Source of the DNA: Lutibacter sp. B1
GTDB lineage: Bacteria > Bacteroidota > Bacteroidia > Flavobacteriales > Flavobacteriaceae
DNA length: 64,000 bases
NCBI RefSeq assembly: GCF_012524075.1
Contig: NZ_JAAZUI010000003.1
Coordinates: forward strand, 145,797 to 209,796
Reading direction: 5' to 3'
The first letter of the stretch is position 1, and the number at the start of each line of letters is the position of its first letter. The position numbers were made by a program, and so were the translations under genes. The notes below the pieces were generated by a model. That model was not told the DNA's origin. It saw nothing but the letters and a program-made list of their open reading frames with translations, and did not search any database. Shown here one piece after another: positions 35,296-45,071 of the stretch.

Positions 35296-36345
35296 ATGAT
35301 AGAAGATAAAAACCAAGCACGTACAAGTTTGTCTGAATTAGGGGAATTCGGATTGATAAATCATTTAACAAAAAATATTACTATTAAGCAAAAGTCAACC
35401 ACAAAAGGTGTTGGAGATGATGCTGCTGTAATTGAATTTAAAGATAGTCAAGTTTTAATTACTACAGATTTATTAATTGAAGGTGTGCATTTTGATTTAA
35501 GTTATATGCCTTTAAAACATTTAGGTTATAAAGCTGTAATGATAAACTTATCTGATATTTATGCGATGAATGGTAATGCTACGCAAATAACAGTTTCAAT
35601 AGCAGTTTCAAACCGTTTTCCTGTAGAAGCTATAGAAGAATTATATGAAGGAATTTATTTGGGCTGTAAAATGTACAATGTTGATTTAATTGGGGGAGAC
35701 ACTTCATCATCTACAAAAGGACTTTTAATAAGTATTACTGCTGTTGGAGAAGTTAAAAAAGAAGATATTGTTTATAGAAATGGAGCAAAACCAAACGATT
35801 TGTTGGTTGTAACAGGCGATTTAGGAGCTGCTTATTTAGGTTTACAAGTGTTAGAACGAGAAAAACAAGTTTTTCAGGTAAATCCAAATTCGCAACCCGA
35901 TTTAACAGATTATTCTTATTTAATTGAAAGACAGTTAAAACCTGAAGCTAGAAAAGATATTGTAAAATTATTGAAAGAATTAGATGTAAAACCAACTTCA
36001 ATGATTGATATTTCTGATGGATTATCTTCCGAAATATTACATATTTGTTCGCAATCTAAAGTTGGATGTAATTTGTATGAAGAAAAAATTCCTTTAGACC
36101 CTCAAGTAATTTCAACTTGTGAAGAATTTGAATTAAACAGTACTACAATTGCTTTAAGTGGAGGTGAAGATTACGAATTGTTATTTACCATTTCGCAAGA
36201 AGATTTTCCTAAAATAAAAGGGAATCCACATTTAACGGTTATTGGTCATATTATTGATGAAAGTGAAGGTGCAAATTTAATTACCAGAGCAAATCAGAAA
36301 ATACAATTAACGGCTCAAGGGTGGAATGCTTTACTAAAAAAGTAA
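35296..36345 (+). CDS. thiL: Thiamine-monophosphate kinase
   Basis: Phosphorylates thiamine monophosphate to the active cofactor thiamine diphosphate. The 349-aa protein has the AIR-synthase-related fold: KGVGDDAAVI and ITTDLLIEGVHFDLSY near the N-terminus supply metal and phosphate ligands. IGGDTSSS (about residue 134) and MIDISDGLSSE (about 236) follow the family. SGGEDYELLFT (about 291) is the C-terminal signature. It is monocistronic and divergent from the suf operon. Confidence 0.95.
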   Translation: MIEDKNQARTSLSELGEFGLINHLTKNITIKQKSTTKGVGDDAAVIEFKDSQVLITTDLLIEGVHFDLSYMPLKHLGYKAVMINLSDIYAMNGNATQITVSIAVSNRFPVEAIEELYEGIYLGCKMYNVDLIGGDTSSSTKGLLISITAVGEVKKEDIVYRNGAKPNDLLVVTGDLGAAYLGLQVLEREKQVFQVNPNSQPDLTDYSYLIERQLKPEARKDIVKLLKELDVKPTSMIDISDGLSSEILHICSQSKVGCNLYEEKIPLDPQVISTCEEFELNSTTIALSGGEDYELLFTISQEDFPKIKGNPHLTVIGHIIDESEGANLITRANQKIQLTAQGWNALLKK

Positions 36346-36448
36346 TTTTATAAATTATCAATGTTACACCTGAGTAGGGGTGTCTTTTGGTTTAGATTTC
36401 TAAATGTTTTTATTGAGGTTCTTTTTTACAAGAATGACATTAACCTTT

Positions 36449-37231
36449 TTATTTGCAATTTTTTATAAAAGAGTTCAAAACACTTACTAATTCATTTTTG
36501 TTTTCTATATGGCTCATATGCCCATCAGGAAATTCAACTTTTTGAACTTTAGTGTTTTTAGTCTGTTCAATTAAAGAATTATAATCTAACGCAGGGTCTT
36601 CTTTTCCAATAATCATTTGTATCGGATAAGAAGCATTTTTTAGAATTGAAGTATTGTTTTTTCTAATTTTCATTCCTTCAAGAGCTGCTATAATACCTTG
36701 TGGACTTATTTTTAAAGCTTCATTGGTTATTTCCTCTATTTCTTTTTTGTAAAGCTCTCTATTTTTTTCAGCAAAAAGCATTGGAATAGACAGTCTAACA
36801 AATGTTTTATGATTTTGTTTTACAGCTTTAATACCTCTGTTTCTATTCATTATTTTTTCTTTAGAATCGGGTAAAGCAGTTGAATTCATTAAACATAAAC
36901 CTTTAATATTTTTAGGAAATAATTTTGCAAACTCCAAAGCAATATAACCACCCATACTATGTCCAATCAGAATGTATTTTCTTAATTTTAAATGGTCTAA
37001 AACCTTTTTGATCATTAAAGCCTGATCTTCCATAGTATGTACATAACCATGACTTTCAGTTTCGCCATGCCCTAATAAATCTATACAAACAACTCTGTAT
37101 TTTTGAGAGTATACTTCAGTAATAGTATTCCACATAGCCCTGTTTTCTAAAAACCCGTGTAACAAAACAACAGCTTTTCCTTTTCCTGTTGTTGAGAAGT
37201 GAACATTGGTATTTTTACATAGTATATCCAT
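36449..37231 (-). CDS. Alpha/beta hydrolase
   Basis: A 260-aa alpha/beta-fold hydrolase with no export signal. The nucleophile elbow is GHSMGG (Ser about residue 90), the oxyanion region LLHGFLENRAMW, the acid in GKEDPALDY (about 210) and the catalytic His in GHMSHIE (about 240). The family includes esterases and MenH-like enzymes; the substrate cannot be told. It lies 34 bp downstream of the 37266 gene and is probably co-transcribed with it. Confidence 0.87.
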   Translation of the reverse strand: MDILCKNTNVHFSTTGKGKAVVLLHGFLENRAMWNTITEVYSQKYRVVCIDLLGHGETESHGYVHTMEDQALMIKKVLDHLKLRKYILIGHSMGGYIALEFAKLFPKNIKGLCLMNSTALPDSKEKIMNRNRGIKAVKQNHKTFVRLSIPMLFAEKNRELYKKEIEEITNEALKISPQGIIAALEGMKIRKNNTSILKNASYPIQMIIGKEDPALDYNSLIEQTKNTKVQKVEFPDGHMSHIENKNELVSVLNSFIKNCK

Positions 37232-37265
37232 ATTATAAAAATAACTGTTTTTAAGCTTAAATATT

Positions 37266-37922
37266 TTAATTCTTTAAACTTTTTATTGCTGAAAAAGCTT
37301 TGTCAACAACCTCATCTTCAACTAAAATGGTGAATTCGTTAGTTGTAGAAACCACTTCGTATAATGAAATACCTTCCCAAGCAAGGCGTTTAAAAAACTG
37401 ATAATACAATCCGGCAATTTTTGTGTTTTCTTTAGGTAAACCTATAGTTATAGCCGATAAATTATCTTGAACGGTAGTACAATCTTCGTTTTTATAACTT
37501 TCTTCAATATGCTTTTTTAATGCAGTGGTAATTAAAACATTACTTTCGTGTACACCACGGGTAAAAGTGTAAAAAATATGAGGATCTTCTTTTATAACCT
37601 CCAACATTTTTAAATGACTGTGAATTAAGCTGCTTGAGTTTTTAAAAGTATAATCTGAAAGATCGGAACGAACGGTAATATCTCCTAAATTTTGTAAAAC
37701 TTTATTTAATTTAATTTTATTCGCCATTTCTTTTGGCGGACTGTAACGTCGTAAAGCCATCATTATAGCGCCCGATTTTACAGGTTTGCGTAACATTTTT
37801 GAAATAGGATCTTTTAATTCTTCAGCTAAAGCGCTGTAATTTAAAATGTTTCGAGTTAAGGCATCTTCTAAAAACGGTTGTGAAACTAAAATTTCTTCAA
37901 CACAAGTGGCAATTGTTTTCAT
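37266..37922 (-). CDS. Conserved protein with ACT-like C-terminal region
   Basis: A 218-aa soluble protein without a named domain by eye. The N-terminal half is helical and basic (MLRKPVKSGAIMMALRRYSP, about 40-60). The C-terminal ~80 residues (SAITIGLPKENTK, ISLYEVVSTTNEFTILVEDE) look like an ACT ligand-binding fold. Divergent genes for this protein and aspartate kinase share a 103-bp spacer here. That arrangement, plus the ACT-like end, suggests a link to amino-acid sensing; this is inference. Confidence 0.7.
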   Translation of the reverse strand: MKTIATCVEEILVSQPFLEDALTRNILNYSALAEELKDPISKMLRKPVKSGAIMMALRRYSPPKEMANKIKLNKVLQNLGDITVRSDLSDYTFKNSSSLIHSHLKMLEVIKEDPHIFYTFTRGVHESNVLITTALKKHIEESYKNEDCTTVQDNLSAITIGLPKENTKIAGLYYQFFKRLAWEGISLYEVVSTTNEFTILVEDEVVDKAFSAIKSLKN

Positions 37923-38025
37923 TTGTTAAATAGTTAACAGTTTGTGCAAAAATAGTTTATAATTTTTAAATAATAACAATAAGTTGAAAATCCTTTTAAT
38001 TTCGCATATTCAAAATAAAAAATAA

Positions 38026-39348
38026 ATGAAAGTTTTAAAATTTGGAGGAACCTCGGTAGGTTCAATTGAAAATATTAAACGTGTAAGAGAAATTATTACG
38101 GATGGAGATAAAAAAATTGTGGTTCTTTCAGCAATGTCTGGTACTACAAATGCTTTAGTTGAAATTTCCGACTTCATAAAAAATAACAACTCTAATCAAG
38201 CTTTGGTTAGTATAGATAATTTGTACCATAAATACACTATTGTTTTAGATGATTTAATTGAAGTTTCAGAATTAAAACAAGAAGTTGGTAATTATATTGA
38301 TAAGGTTTTCGATTTTTTAAAGGCTTGTTCTTCAGAAAAACATTCAGAATTTTTATACAATAAAATTGTTGCACAGGGAGAATTGTTGTCTACATTCATT
38401 TTTACAAAATATTTAAATCAGGAAGGAGTAAACGCAAGGTTATTACCTGCTTTAGATTTTATGAGAATTGATAAACTGCATGAGCCGGACGATTTTTATA
38501 TCAAACAAAATTTACAAAGAATAATTAATGATGCCTTACCTGCAGATATTTATATTACTCAAGGTTTTATATGTTTAGATGCGTATGGTAATGTAGCTAA
38601 TTTACAACGTGGTGGCAGTGATTATACCGCAACAATTATTGGAGCGGTAGTTGAAGCTGATGAGGTACAAATTTGGACTGATATTGATGGAATGCACAAC
38701 AACGATCCACGATTTGTAGAAAATACACATGCAATTTCAAATTTATCTTTTGATGAAGCAGCAGAGTTAGCTTATTTTGGAGCTAAAATATTACATCCGC
38801 AAACAGTTATGCCGGCTCGCGAAGCTAATATTCCTGTACGTTTAAAAAACACGATGGATCCGGAGTCTTACGGAACTTTAATTTCACAAGAAACAAAAGG
38901 TGATGGTATTAAAGCGATTGCTGCAAAAGATAATATAACAGCGATAAAAATTAAATCGGCCAGAATGTTGTTGGCTCATGGTTTTTTGAAAAAAGTATTT
39001 GAAATTTTCGAAAAATACGAAACTTCAATTGATATGATTACAACTTCAGAAATTGCAGTTTCATTAACTATTGATGATGATAGTAATTTGAGTTCAATAG
39101 TAGAAGAACTTGAGAAATTTTCAACTGTAGAGGTTGATAATCAGCAAACGATAATTTGTTTGGTTGGTCATTCTATAGTAAAACATCATGAAACGCATAA
39201 ATTATTTAAAGTATTACAAGATATTTCTGTTAGAATGATTTCTTATGGAGGAAGTAATAATAATATTTCACTTTTAGTAAATACAAACGATAAAATTACA
39301 GCGTTGAAACGTTTAAATAAATACGTTTTTGATTTAGTAATTTCATAA
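38026..39348 (+). CDS. lysC: Aspartate kinase
   Basis: Catalyses the first step of the aspartate family pathway (Lys, Thr, Met, diaminopimelate). The 440-aa monofunctional enzyme starts with MKVLKFGGTSVGSIENI, the kinase phosphate-binding loop. QRGGSDYTATIIGA (about 198) and WTDIDGMHNNDPR (about 220) are substrate sites. The C-terminal ~150 residues carry two ACT domains (SIDMITTSEIAVSLT and VRMISYGGSNNNISLLV), so feedback inhibition is likely. A terminator follows. Confidence 0.95.
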   Translation: MKVLKFGGTSVGSIENIKRVREIITDGDKKIVVLSAMSGTTNALVEISDFIKNNNSNQALVSIDNLYHKYTIVLDDLIEVSELKQEVGNYIDKVFDFLKACSSEKHSEFLYNKIVAQGELLSTFIFTKYLNQEGVNARLLPALDFMRIDKLHEPDDFYIKQNLQRIINDALPADIYITQGFICLDAYGNVANLQRGGSDYTATIIGAVVEADEVQIWTDIDGMHNNDPRFVENTHAISNLSFDEAAELAYFGAKILHPQTVMPAREANIPVRLKNTMDPESYGTLISQETKGDGIKAIAAKDNITAIKIKSARMLLAHGFLKKVFEIFEKYETSIDMITTSEIAVSLTIDDDSNLSSIVEELEKFSTVEVDNQQTIICLVGHSIVKHHETHKLFKVLQDISVRMISYGGSNNNISLLVNTNDKITALKRLNKYVFDLVIS

Positions 39349-39374
39349 ATTGCTTAGATTAATTTGGTTAAATG

Positions 39375-39402
39375 AAACTCGGGATTTAATTCCGAGTTTT
39401 TT
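39375..39402. terminator. Bidirectional terminator between lysC and the TPR/AraC gene
   Basis: AAACTCGG (39375-39382, allowing one end base) and CCGAGTTT (39392-39399) with a T-run after it. It serves lysC and can serve the convergent gene ending at 39401. Confidence 0.7.
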
Positions 39403-41143
39403 ATTTAGTTGATTCTTGTTTTTCAATTTTTTTGATAAAATAAGAAGGATAAATACCTGTTTTTTTATAAAATGCTTTAGAAAATGACTCAGCATTGTTA
39501 AAACCAACTTCATTAGCAATTGCTTTTATAGAATATTTTCTACAGATTTCACTTTCTTTTAAAGTTTCAATGCAGTAATCAATTCGTAAATCGGAAATGT
39601 AAGTACTAAAATTTTTTCCTTTATAAAAATTAATAATTTTTGATAAATAATTTGAATTTGTGTTGAGAGATTTTGATAAACTGTTTAATGTAATGCTATT
39701 GTCTAAAAAAAGATTGTTGGCTTCAAAATTATTCAGTCCATCTATAATTAATTGTAAAGTTTCCTCGGGAATACCCATTAATTTTTCTGATGCTTTTTCA
39801 GAATGATTTACGTCTTTAAGATTACCGGAAATAAGTTTATTAAAGCGTTGCTTATATAAACGATGTTTTTTTACAAGCCAAATAACAACGCTTAGGGCAA
39901 CAAGTATTATTAATGATAATAAATAGATTATGAGTGATGATTTTTTATTTTTTGAATTTAAAGATTTTATAATTTTTTCTTTTTCTGAAAGAAGTTGAGG
40001 TGTATCATATTTTTTAACAATAGCTTCATTTAAATGAATACTATTTCTTTTAATAATGCTGTCAATATATAGAAGGCGATCAATATATTTTAGCTGATTT
40101 TCGATATCATTAGCTTGCTTATAGTAGTTCACAAAATATTCTTGAATATCTCTAACTTCCGGTACAACATCCTGCGAGGCTTCATAAATAGAGTCAGCTT
40201 TTTTAAAGTGATAAAATGCTTTTTCGTCTGAATTTAAATCTTTAAAAATCAACCCTCTATAATAATGTTGGTTTAATAGTGCATTTGTTGATAATTTATC
40301 ATAAGGGAGAGCTTTATCTAAACTATCTATTGATGCTTTATAATTTTTTTTGTAATAGGTAGCTATACCGGCTTGAGATACAAAAATGAAGTAATTAAAC
40401 TTATCATTTTTATTTATTGAATTATGTATGCCTAAATTTATATAAATTAATGAAGAATCCGGTTTTTTTTGTAAAATATAGATGTTAGATAAGTGAAAAT
40501 ATACTTTTAGAACAAGTTCATCATAGCTTTTTAATTTTTTTAATTCGTTTGTTTTAAGTGTTTTAAGTTGGGATTTAAAAATATTTTTAGCCTCGTTATA
40601 GTTTCCCAAAAAATATTTTAATTCTCCAATGGCATTTTTAACGTAAAAGAGTTGGAATAAGTTATTTCTTTCAGAAGCGTATTTATGTGCAGTTAAATAA
40701 TTATTTAAAGCAATACTGTAATTTCCTTTTATGAAATAACATTGTCCTTTTAACAAATATCCAAATCCAGGGTAAATAGGACTATAAATTTTTTCAGTAA
40801 ATTGAATTAAACTATCACAGTATTTTATGGATTCTCCTATGTTTAAAGAACTATTAATAGATGCTAATTTTGAATATCCACTTGCAATTTTTATGGTATC
40901 ATTTTCATTTTTTGCTTTGTTCAAATAGGTACTTGCAAAGACTTTTGATTTTAGAGAATCTGAAGAGTATATATTAAGTTTTTCGAATAGATCACTATAG
41001 CTTTTTTTTTGTAATGAATCTGGTATATAAAATTTTTGTGTTTTTTGAGAATAACCATAAGTTAAATAAGTTATTATCAGTATAAAAATGATTTTTTTTA
41101 AATGTATAAGTAATGATGAATAATGAACATTATTTTTTTTCAT
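39401..41143 (-). CDS. TPR-repeat membrane regulator with AraC-type DNA-binding domain
   Basis: A 580-aa one-component regulator. An N-terminal signal or helix (IIFILIITYLTYG) is followed by tetratricopeptide repeats in a periplasmic region (about 60-370; for example KGQCYFIKGNYSIALNNYLT). One transmembrane helix lies at about 402-422 (LIIYLLSLIILVALSVVIWL). The cytoplasmic C-terminus is an AraC helix-turn-helix pair (about 480-570; IKAIANEVGFNNAESFSKAF, KKTGIYPSYF). This architecture is frequent in Flavobacteriaceae as a membrane-bound regulator without histidine kinase. The signal and targets are unknown. Confidence 0.9.
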   Translation of the reverse strand: MKKNNVHYSSLLIHLKKIIFILIITYLTYGYSQKTQKFYIPDSLQKKSYSDLFEKLNIYSSDSLKSKVFASTYLNKAKNENDTIKIASGYSKLASINSSLNIGESIKYCDSLIQFTEKIYSPIYPGFGYLLKGQCYFIKGNYSIALNNYLTAHKYASERNNLFQLFYVKNAIGELKYFLGNYNEAKNIFKSQLKTLKTNELKKLKSYDELVLKVYFHLSNIYILQKKPDSSLIYINLGIHNSINKNDKFNYFIFVSQAGIATYYKKNYKASIDSLDKALPYDKLSTNALLNQHYYRGLIFKDLNSDEKAFYHFKKADSIYEASQDVVPEVRDIQEYFVNYYKQANDIENQLKYIDRLLYIDSIIKRNSIHLNEAIVKKYDTPQLLSEKEKIIKSLNSKNKKSSLIIYLLSLIILVALSVVIWLVKKHRLYKQRFNKLISGNLKDVNHSEKASEKLMGIPEETLQLIIDGLNNFEANNLFLDNSITLNSLSKSLNTNSNYLSKIINFYKGKNFSTYISDLRIDYCIETLKESEICRKYSIKAIANEVGFNNAESFSKAFYKKTGIYPSYFIKKIEKQESTK

Positions 41144-41442
41144 AAATTTTTAACTGCAATACATTACATATAACAAAAGTAAAAAAAAATGATTTTAAAG
41201 AAGCTTGTTAATTAAACTAAATATTATACTTTTTAACAAAAGAGTAATCTTATTTAATTTTCTTAAATCAATAATAAATGGTATAAAATTGTTAATAAAC
41301 GGTCTAAATTCATGAATATAGAGTTATTTACTTTTTATGTTAGTTTTTAGTGATGTACATTTGTGTTAAATATTAGACCTCAGATTTTTAGAATAATAAT
41401 CAACCCTAAAGTTTGAGTATAATTTTGAGGAAAATTGCAAAT
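41144..41442. other. Intergenic region upstream of the TPR/AraC gene
   Basis: About 300 bp, very AT-rich, no ORF. A -7-like TACTTTTG (complement of 41174-41181) lies 31 bp upstream of the TPR/AraC ATG without a well-placed TTG. Nothing else was recognised. Confidence 0.4.
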
Positions 41443-41475
41443 AAAAAAACTCGAGACTAGTCTCGAGTTTTTTTA
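41443..41475 (-). terminator. Perfect-palindrome terminator of pepP
   Basis: AAACTCGAGACTAGTCTCGA and its continuation form a fully self-complementary stem centred at 41458/41459, with A and T runs at both ends. It lies 20 bp downstream of the pepP stop. Confidence 0.8.
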
Positions 41476-41494
41476 TTTTAAATAGTTTAAAAAA

Positions 41495-42787
41495 TTAAGA
41501 ATTCATTAAATCTTCAATTTCCTCAACTTCAATAGGAATATTTTTCATTAAGTTAAAAGGTTCTCCTTTTTGTTGAATTACAACATCATCTTCAATTCGA
41601 ATACCTAAACTTTCTTCTGGAATATAAATACCGGGCTCAACTGTAAAAACCATACCGGCTTGCATAGGCGTTTTTAGCGCTCCGTAATCATGCGTATCTA
41701 AGCCTAAATGGTGTGAAGTTCCGTGCATAAAGTATTTTTTGTATGCCGGCCAGTTTGGGTCTTCGTTTTTAACATCAGTTTTATCAATTAAACCTAAGCC
41801 TAATAATTCAGAAGTCATTATTTTACCAACTTCTTTATGGTATTCAGCCCAATAAGTTCCGGGAGTCAACATCTTGGTAGCTTCATTTTTAACTCTTAAA
41901 ATAGCATTATAAACAGCCTTTTGTCTGTCAGTAAAACGACCATTTACAGGTATTGTACGAGTCATATCACTTGAATAGTTAGCATATTCTGCACCAACAT
42001 CAAGCAGTAACATATCACCATCTTTACATTCTTTATTGTTTTGAATATAGTGTAAAACACAAGCGTTAAATCCGGAACCAATAATTGGAGTGTATGCAAA
42101 ACCTTTTGATCTGTTCCATAAAAACTCGTGCATAAATTCCGCTTCAATTTCGTATTCCATAACTCCTGGTTTTACAAATTGCAGAATTCTTCTAAAACCT
42201 TTTTCGGTAATGTTACAAGCAGTTTGCATCAGGTCAATTTCTTCAGGCTCTTTTACACCACGAAGTTTTTGTAAAATTTGATTGCTTTTTTCCCATTTGT
42301 GAGCCGGAAATTTTGCTTTACACGATTTGATAAAACGATCTTCTCTGGTTTCCATTTCAACAGACTGGCGGTAATGCTCATTAGTGTTAAAATATACCGT
42401 TTCGGCTTCAGTCATTAAATCATAAAATACTTTATTAAAATCTTGTAACCAATAAATTGTTTTTACGCCGGATGTTTTTGTAGCTTGTTCTTTAGTTAAT
42501 TTTTCTCCTTCCCATATTGCAATATGCTCATTCGTTTCTTTTAAAAATAAAATTTCTTTATTTTCTTTATTAATAGAATCAGGAAAAAGAACCAAAATAC
42601 TTTCTTCTTGGTCAACACCACTTAAATAAAAAAGATCTCGTTGTTGTTCAAAAGGAAGAGCACTGTCGGCTCCGGTAATAAATATGTCGTTAGAATTAAA
42701 AATAGCAATTGATTTTGGTTTCATAAAGGAAGTAAATTTTGCTCTGTTTTTAATAAAAAGCTGATTGCTTATAGGATGGTATTTCAT
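41495..42787 (-). CDS. pepP: Xaa-Pro aminopeptidase (aminopeptidase P)
   Basis: Cytoplasmic metallopeptidase of 430 aa that removes N-terminal residues before proline. The N-terminal AMP_N domain (about 1-150) is followed by the M24 pita-bread fold. The metal ligands are seen in LLLDVGAEYANYSSDMTRT (two Asp, about 260-271), HGTSHHLGLDTHD (His, about 353), VEPGIYIPE (Glu, about 385) and GIRIEDDVV (Glu, about 400). Monocistronic with a strong terminator. Confidence 0.95.
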   Translation of the reverse strand: MKYHPISNQLFIKNRAKFTSFMKPKSIAIFNSNDIFITGADSALPFEQQRDLFYLSGVDQEESILVLFPDSINKENKEILFLKETNEHIAIWEGEKLTKEQATKTSGVKTIYWLQDFNKVFYDLMTEAETVYFNTNEHYRQSVEMETREDRFIKSCKAKFPAHKWEKSNQILQKLRGVKEPEEIDLMQTACNITEKGFRRILQFVKPGVMEYEIEAEFMHEFLWNRSKGFAYTPIIGSGFNACVLHYIQNNKECKDGDMLLLDVGAEYANYSSDMTRTIPVNGRFTDRQKAVYNAILRVKNEATKMLTPGTYWAEYHKEVGKIMTSELLGLGLIDKTDVKNEDPNWPAYKKYFMHGTSHHLGLDTHDYGALKTPMQAGMVFTVEPGIYIPEESLGIRIEDDVVIQQKGEPFNLMKNIPIEVEEIEDLMNS

Positions 42788-42868
42788 TATAGTACGTTTT
42801 ATAATATTGATTATTAAAACAAAGTTATAAATTTGTTGAACAACAAACTTTAAAACCGTCTTTAATTT

Positions 42869-43723
42869 ATGTTAAAAAAAACACTACTCGTTGCAATTTT
42901 TTTATTTTCAATAGTAAATACAGCACAAAATAAACCGGCATATAAATTATATTCAAAAAACGGTAAAAAAGTTTCTTATAAAAGGATGATTTCAAAAATG
43001 AGTAAGGCCGATATGGTTTTGTTTGGCGAACTTCATAATAATCCAATTATACATTGGTTACAATTTGAAACTACAGAAGATTTATACAAAAAGCGAAAAA
43101 TAATGTTGGGGGCAGAAATGTTAGAAGCAGATAATCAAAAAGAATTAGAAGATTATTTAACAGGAACTATTGATCAAAAAACATTTGATACAGTTGCAAG
43201 GCTTTGGAGCAACTATACAACAGATTATAAACCTTTGGTAGATTTTGCCAAACAAAACAACCTTAAATTTATAGCAACTAATATACCTCGAAAATTTGCC
43301 AGTCTGGTATATAGAGGTGGTTTTGAAGCTTTGGATGAACTTTCTGCAGAAGAAAAATCGTGGATAGCTCCTTTACCAATTAAATACGATGCAACATTGC
43401 CGGGTTATATAAAAATGAAAGAAATGATGGGAGGCCACGGAGGCGATAACTTGCCAAAAGCACAAGCAATAAAAGACGCTACTATGGCACATTTCATTTT
43501 AAAAAACAAAAAAGAAGAAGAGTTGTTTATACACTATAATGGCGCTTACCATTCTGATGATTTTGAAGGAATTTATTGGTATTTAAAACAACAAAAACCT
43601 GAATTAAACATTATTACCGTGAGTGTTGTTGAACAAGAAAATGTTAAAAAAATAACTAAAAATAATAAACATAAAGCCGATTTTATTATTGTGGTTCCAA
43701 CTACAATGACCAAAACGTATTAG
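42869..43723 (+). CDS. ChaN-family (heme-binding/iron-regulated) secreted protein
   Basis: A 284-aa protein with a signal peptide ending near SIVNTAQN. The ChaN fold motifs are visible: FGELHNNPIIHWLQ (about residue 51) and LGAEMLEADNQ (about 77). FIHYNGAYHSDDFEGIYWYL lies near the C-terminus. ChaN of Campylobacter binds cofacial heme pairs and is iron regulated. No lipobox cysteine is present here. The function in iron or heme handling is inferred from the family. Confidence 0.82.
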   Translation: MLKKTLLVAIFLFSIVNTAQNKPAYKLYSKNGKKVSYKRMISKMSKADMVLFGELHNNPIIHWLQFETTEDLYKKRKIMLGAEMLEADNQKELEDYLTGTIDQKTFDTVARLWSNYTTDYKPLVDFAKQNNLKFIATNIPRKFASLVYRGGFEALDELSAEEKSWIAPLPIKYDATLPGYIKMKEMMGGHGGDNLPKAQAIKDATMAHFILKNKKEEELFIHYNGAYHSDDFEGIYWYLKQQKPELNIITVSVVEQENVKKITKNNKHKADFIIVVPTTMTKTY

Positions 43724-43838
43724 TTTAAAAAGTAATTAATAAGGAACTTTTTTGAAATTGATTTTTTAAATCAAAACATCATTATAAGTTCGTAAATTTT
43801 TAGTATTTTCGAATCACTATTAACTAAAAAATATACCA

Positions 43839-45071
43839 TTGCCTAATTTATTTCATGAAAACGAATTCGTTTTCAATGTTTTATTTGAAGCAGTTTCTGA
43901 AGGTGTAGTGGTTGTTGATGAAAATCAAACAATTGTTGCTACCAATAAAGCTGCTGAAAATATGTTTGGTTACACTAAAGAAGATTTGCGTAATCAGCAT
44001 TTAAATATACTAATACCTTCAACTTACCACTCAGTACATGGAGGGCATTTTGATAAATTCTACAAAAAATCTTCCACAAGGCAAATGGGACAAGGAAGAG
44101 AACTTTATGGAGCTCGTAAAGACGGAAAAAAATTTCCGGTAGAGGTTGGTTTAAATCCTTTTCAAATAGGTAATAAAGCTCTTGTAATGTCTATTATTAT
44201 TGATATTACTGTACGAAAAGAATCAGAAGCTAAAATACTCGAATTAAACACACTCTTAGAAGAAAAAATAGCTGAAAGAACATCTGAGCTTAATAAAACT
44301 GTTGCTAATTTAAAAGAAGAAATTGACAAGCGAGTTAAAGCTCAATCTAAGTTGAGAAAAGCTCTTAAAAAGGAAAAAGAACTTAACGAGCTTAAAACCA
44401 AATTTTTATCGCTTGTATCTCACGAGTTTAAAACACCGTTAAGTGGTGTTTTAAATGCAGCTGTATTAATTGGGAAATACACCCAAACCGATATGCAAGA
44501 TAAAAGAGAAAAGCATATTCTTACCATTAAAAATAAAGTTCATTATTTAAATGGAATTCTAAACGATTTTTTGTCTGTTGAAAGGCTAGAATCAGGTAAA
44601 GTAACCTATAAATTCACAAATTTTAAATTAAGTAAAGTTGTGAATGAAGTTATTTACAATGCTAACATGATGCTAAAAAAAGGGCAACGTATAATATATC
44701 CGAAAAACATTGATAATTTAGATATTTACCATGATGAAAAAATATTAGAATTAATATTTTCAAATCTTTTACATAATGCAATAAAATATTCTCCAGAAGA
44801 TACTGAAATAGATTTTAAAATTATTCCAAGTTCAGATTCTATTGTTTTCGAAATAAAAGATCAAGGAATTGGAATTCCTTTAAAAGATCAAAAGTATATT
44901 TTCAACAGGTATTTTAGAGCCGAAAACGCCTTAACCAATCAAGGAACCGGGATAGGTTTAAATATAGTTAAAAGTCATTTGGAAAATCTGGGCGGATCAA
45001 TAAAATTTGTGAGTATTAATAACCAAGGAACTACTTTTATTGTTAATTTACCATTAATTAAAGAAGAATGA
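43839..45071 (+). CDS. FixL-like heme-PAS sensor histidine kinase
   Basis: A 410-aa cytosolic kinase with no transmembrane segment. The PAS domain (about 10-130) closely follows FixL: MFGYTKEDL, then ILIPSTYHSVHGGHF and GQGRELYGARKDGKKFPVEV. His67 (VHGG) and Arg87 (GQGREL) are exactly 20 residues apart, as are the heme ligand His200 and distal Arg220 of B. japonicum FixL. A coiled coil (about 130-185) leads to HisKA (H195 in SLVSHEFKTPLSG) and HATPase (N-box NLLHNAIKYSP; GTGIGLNIV). TTG at 43839 is the only plausible start because the PAS domain begins at residue 10. It overlaps the response regulator gene by 4 bp. Oxygen or gas sensing is likely. Confidence 0.88.
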   Translation: MPNLFHENEFVFNVLFEAVSEGVVVVDENQTIVATNKAAENMFGYTKEDLRNQHLNILIPSTYHSVHGGHFDKFYKKSSTRQMGQGRELYGARKDGKKFPVEVGLNPFQIGNKALVMSIIIDITVRKESEAKILELNTLLEEKIAERTSELNKTVANLKEEIDKRVKAQSKLRKALKKEKELNELKTKFLSLVSHEFKTPLSGVLNAAVLIGKYTQTDMQDKREKHILTIKNKVHYLNGILNDFLSVERLESGKVTYKFTNFKLSKVVNEVIYNANMMLKKGQRIIYPKNIDNLDIYHDEKILELIFSNLLHNAIKYSPEDTEIDFKIIPSSDSIVFEIKDQGIGIPLKDQKYIFNRYFRAENALTNQGTGIGLNIVKSHLENLGGSIKFVSINNQGTTFIVNLPLIKEE

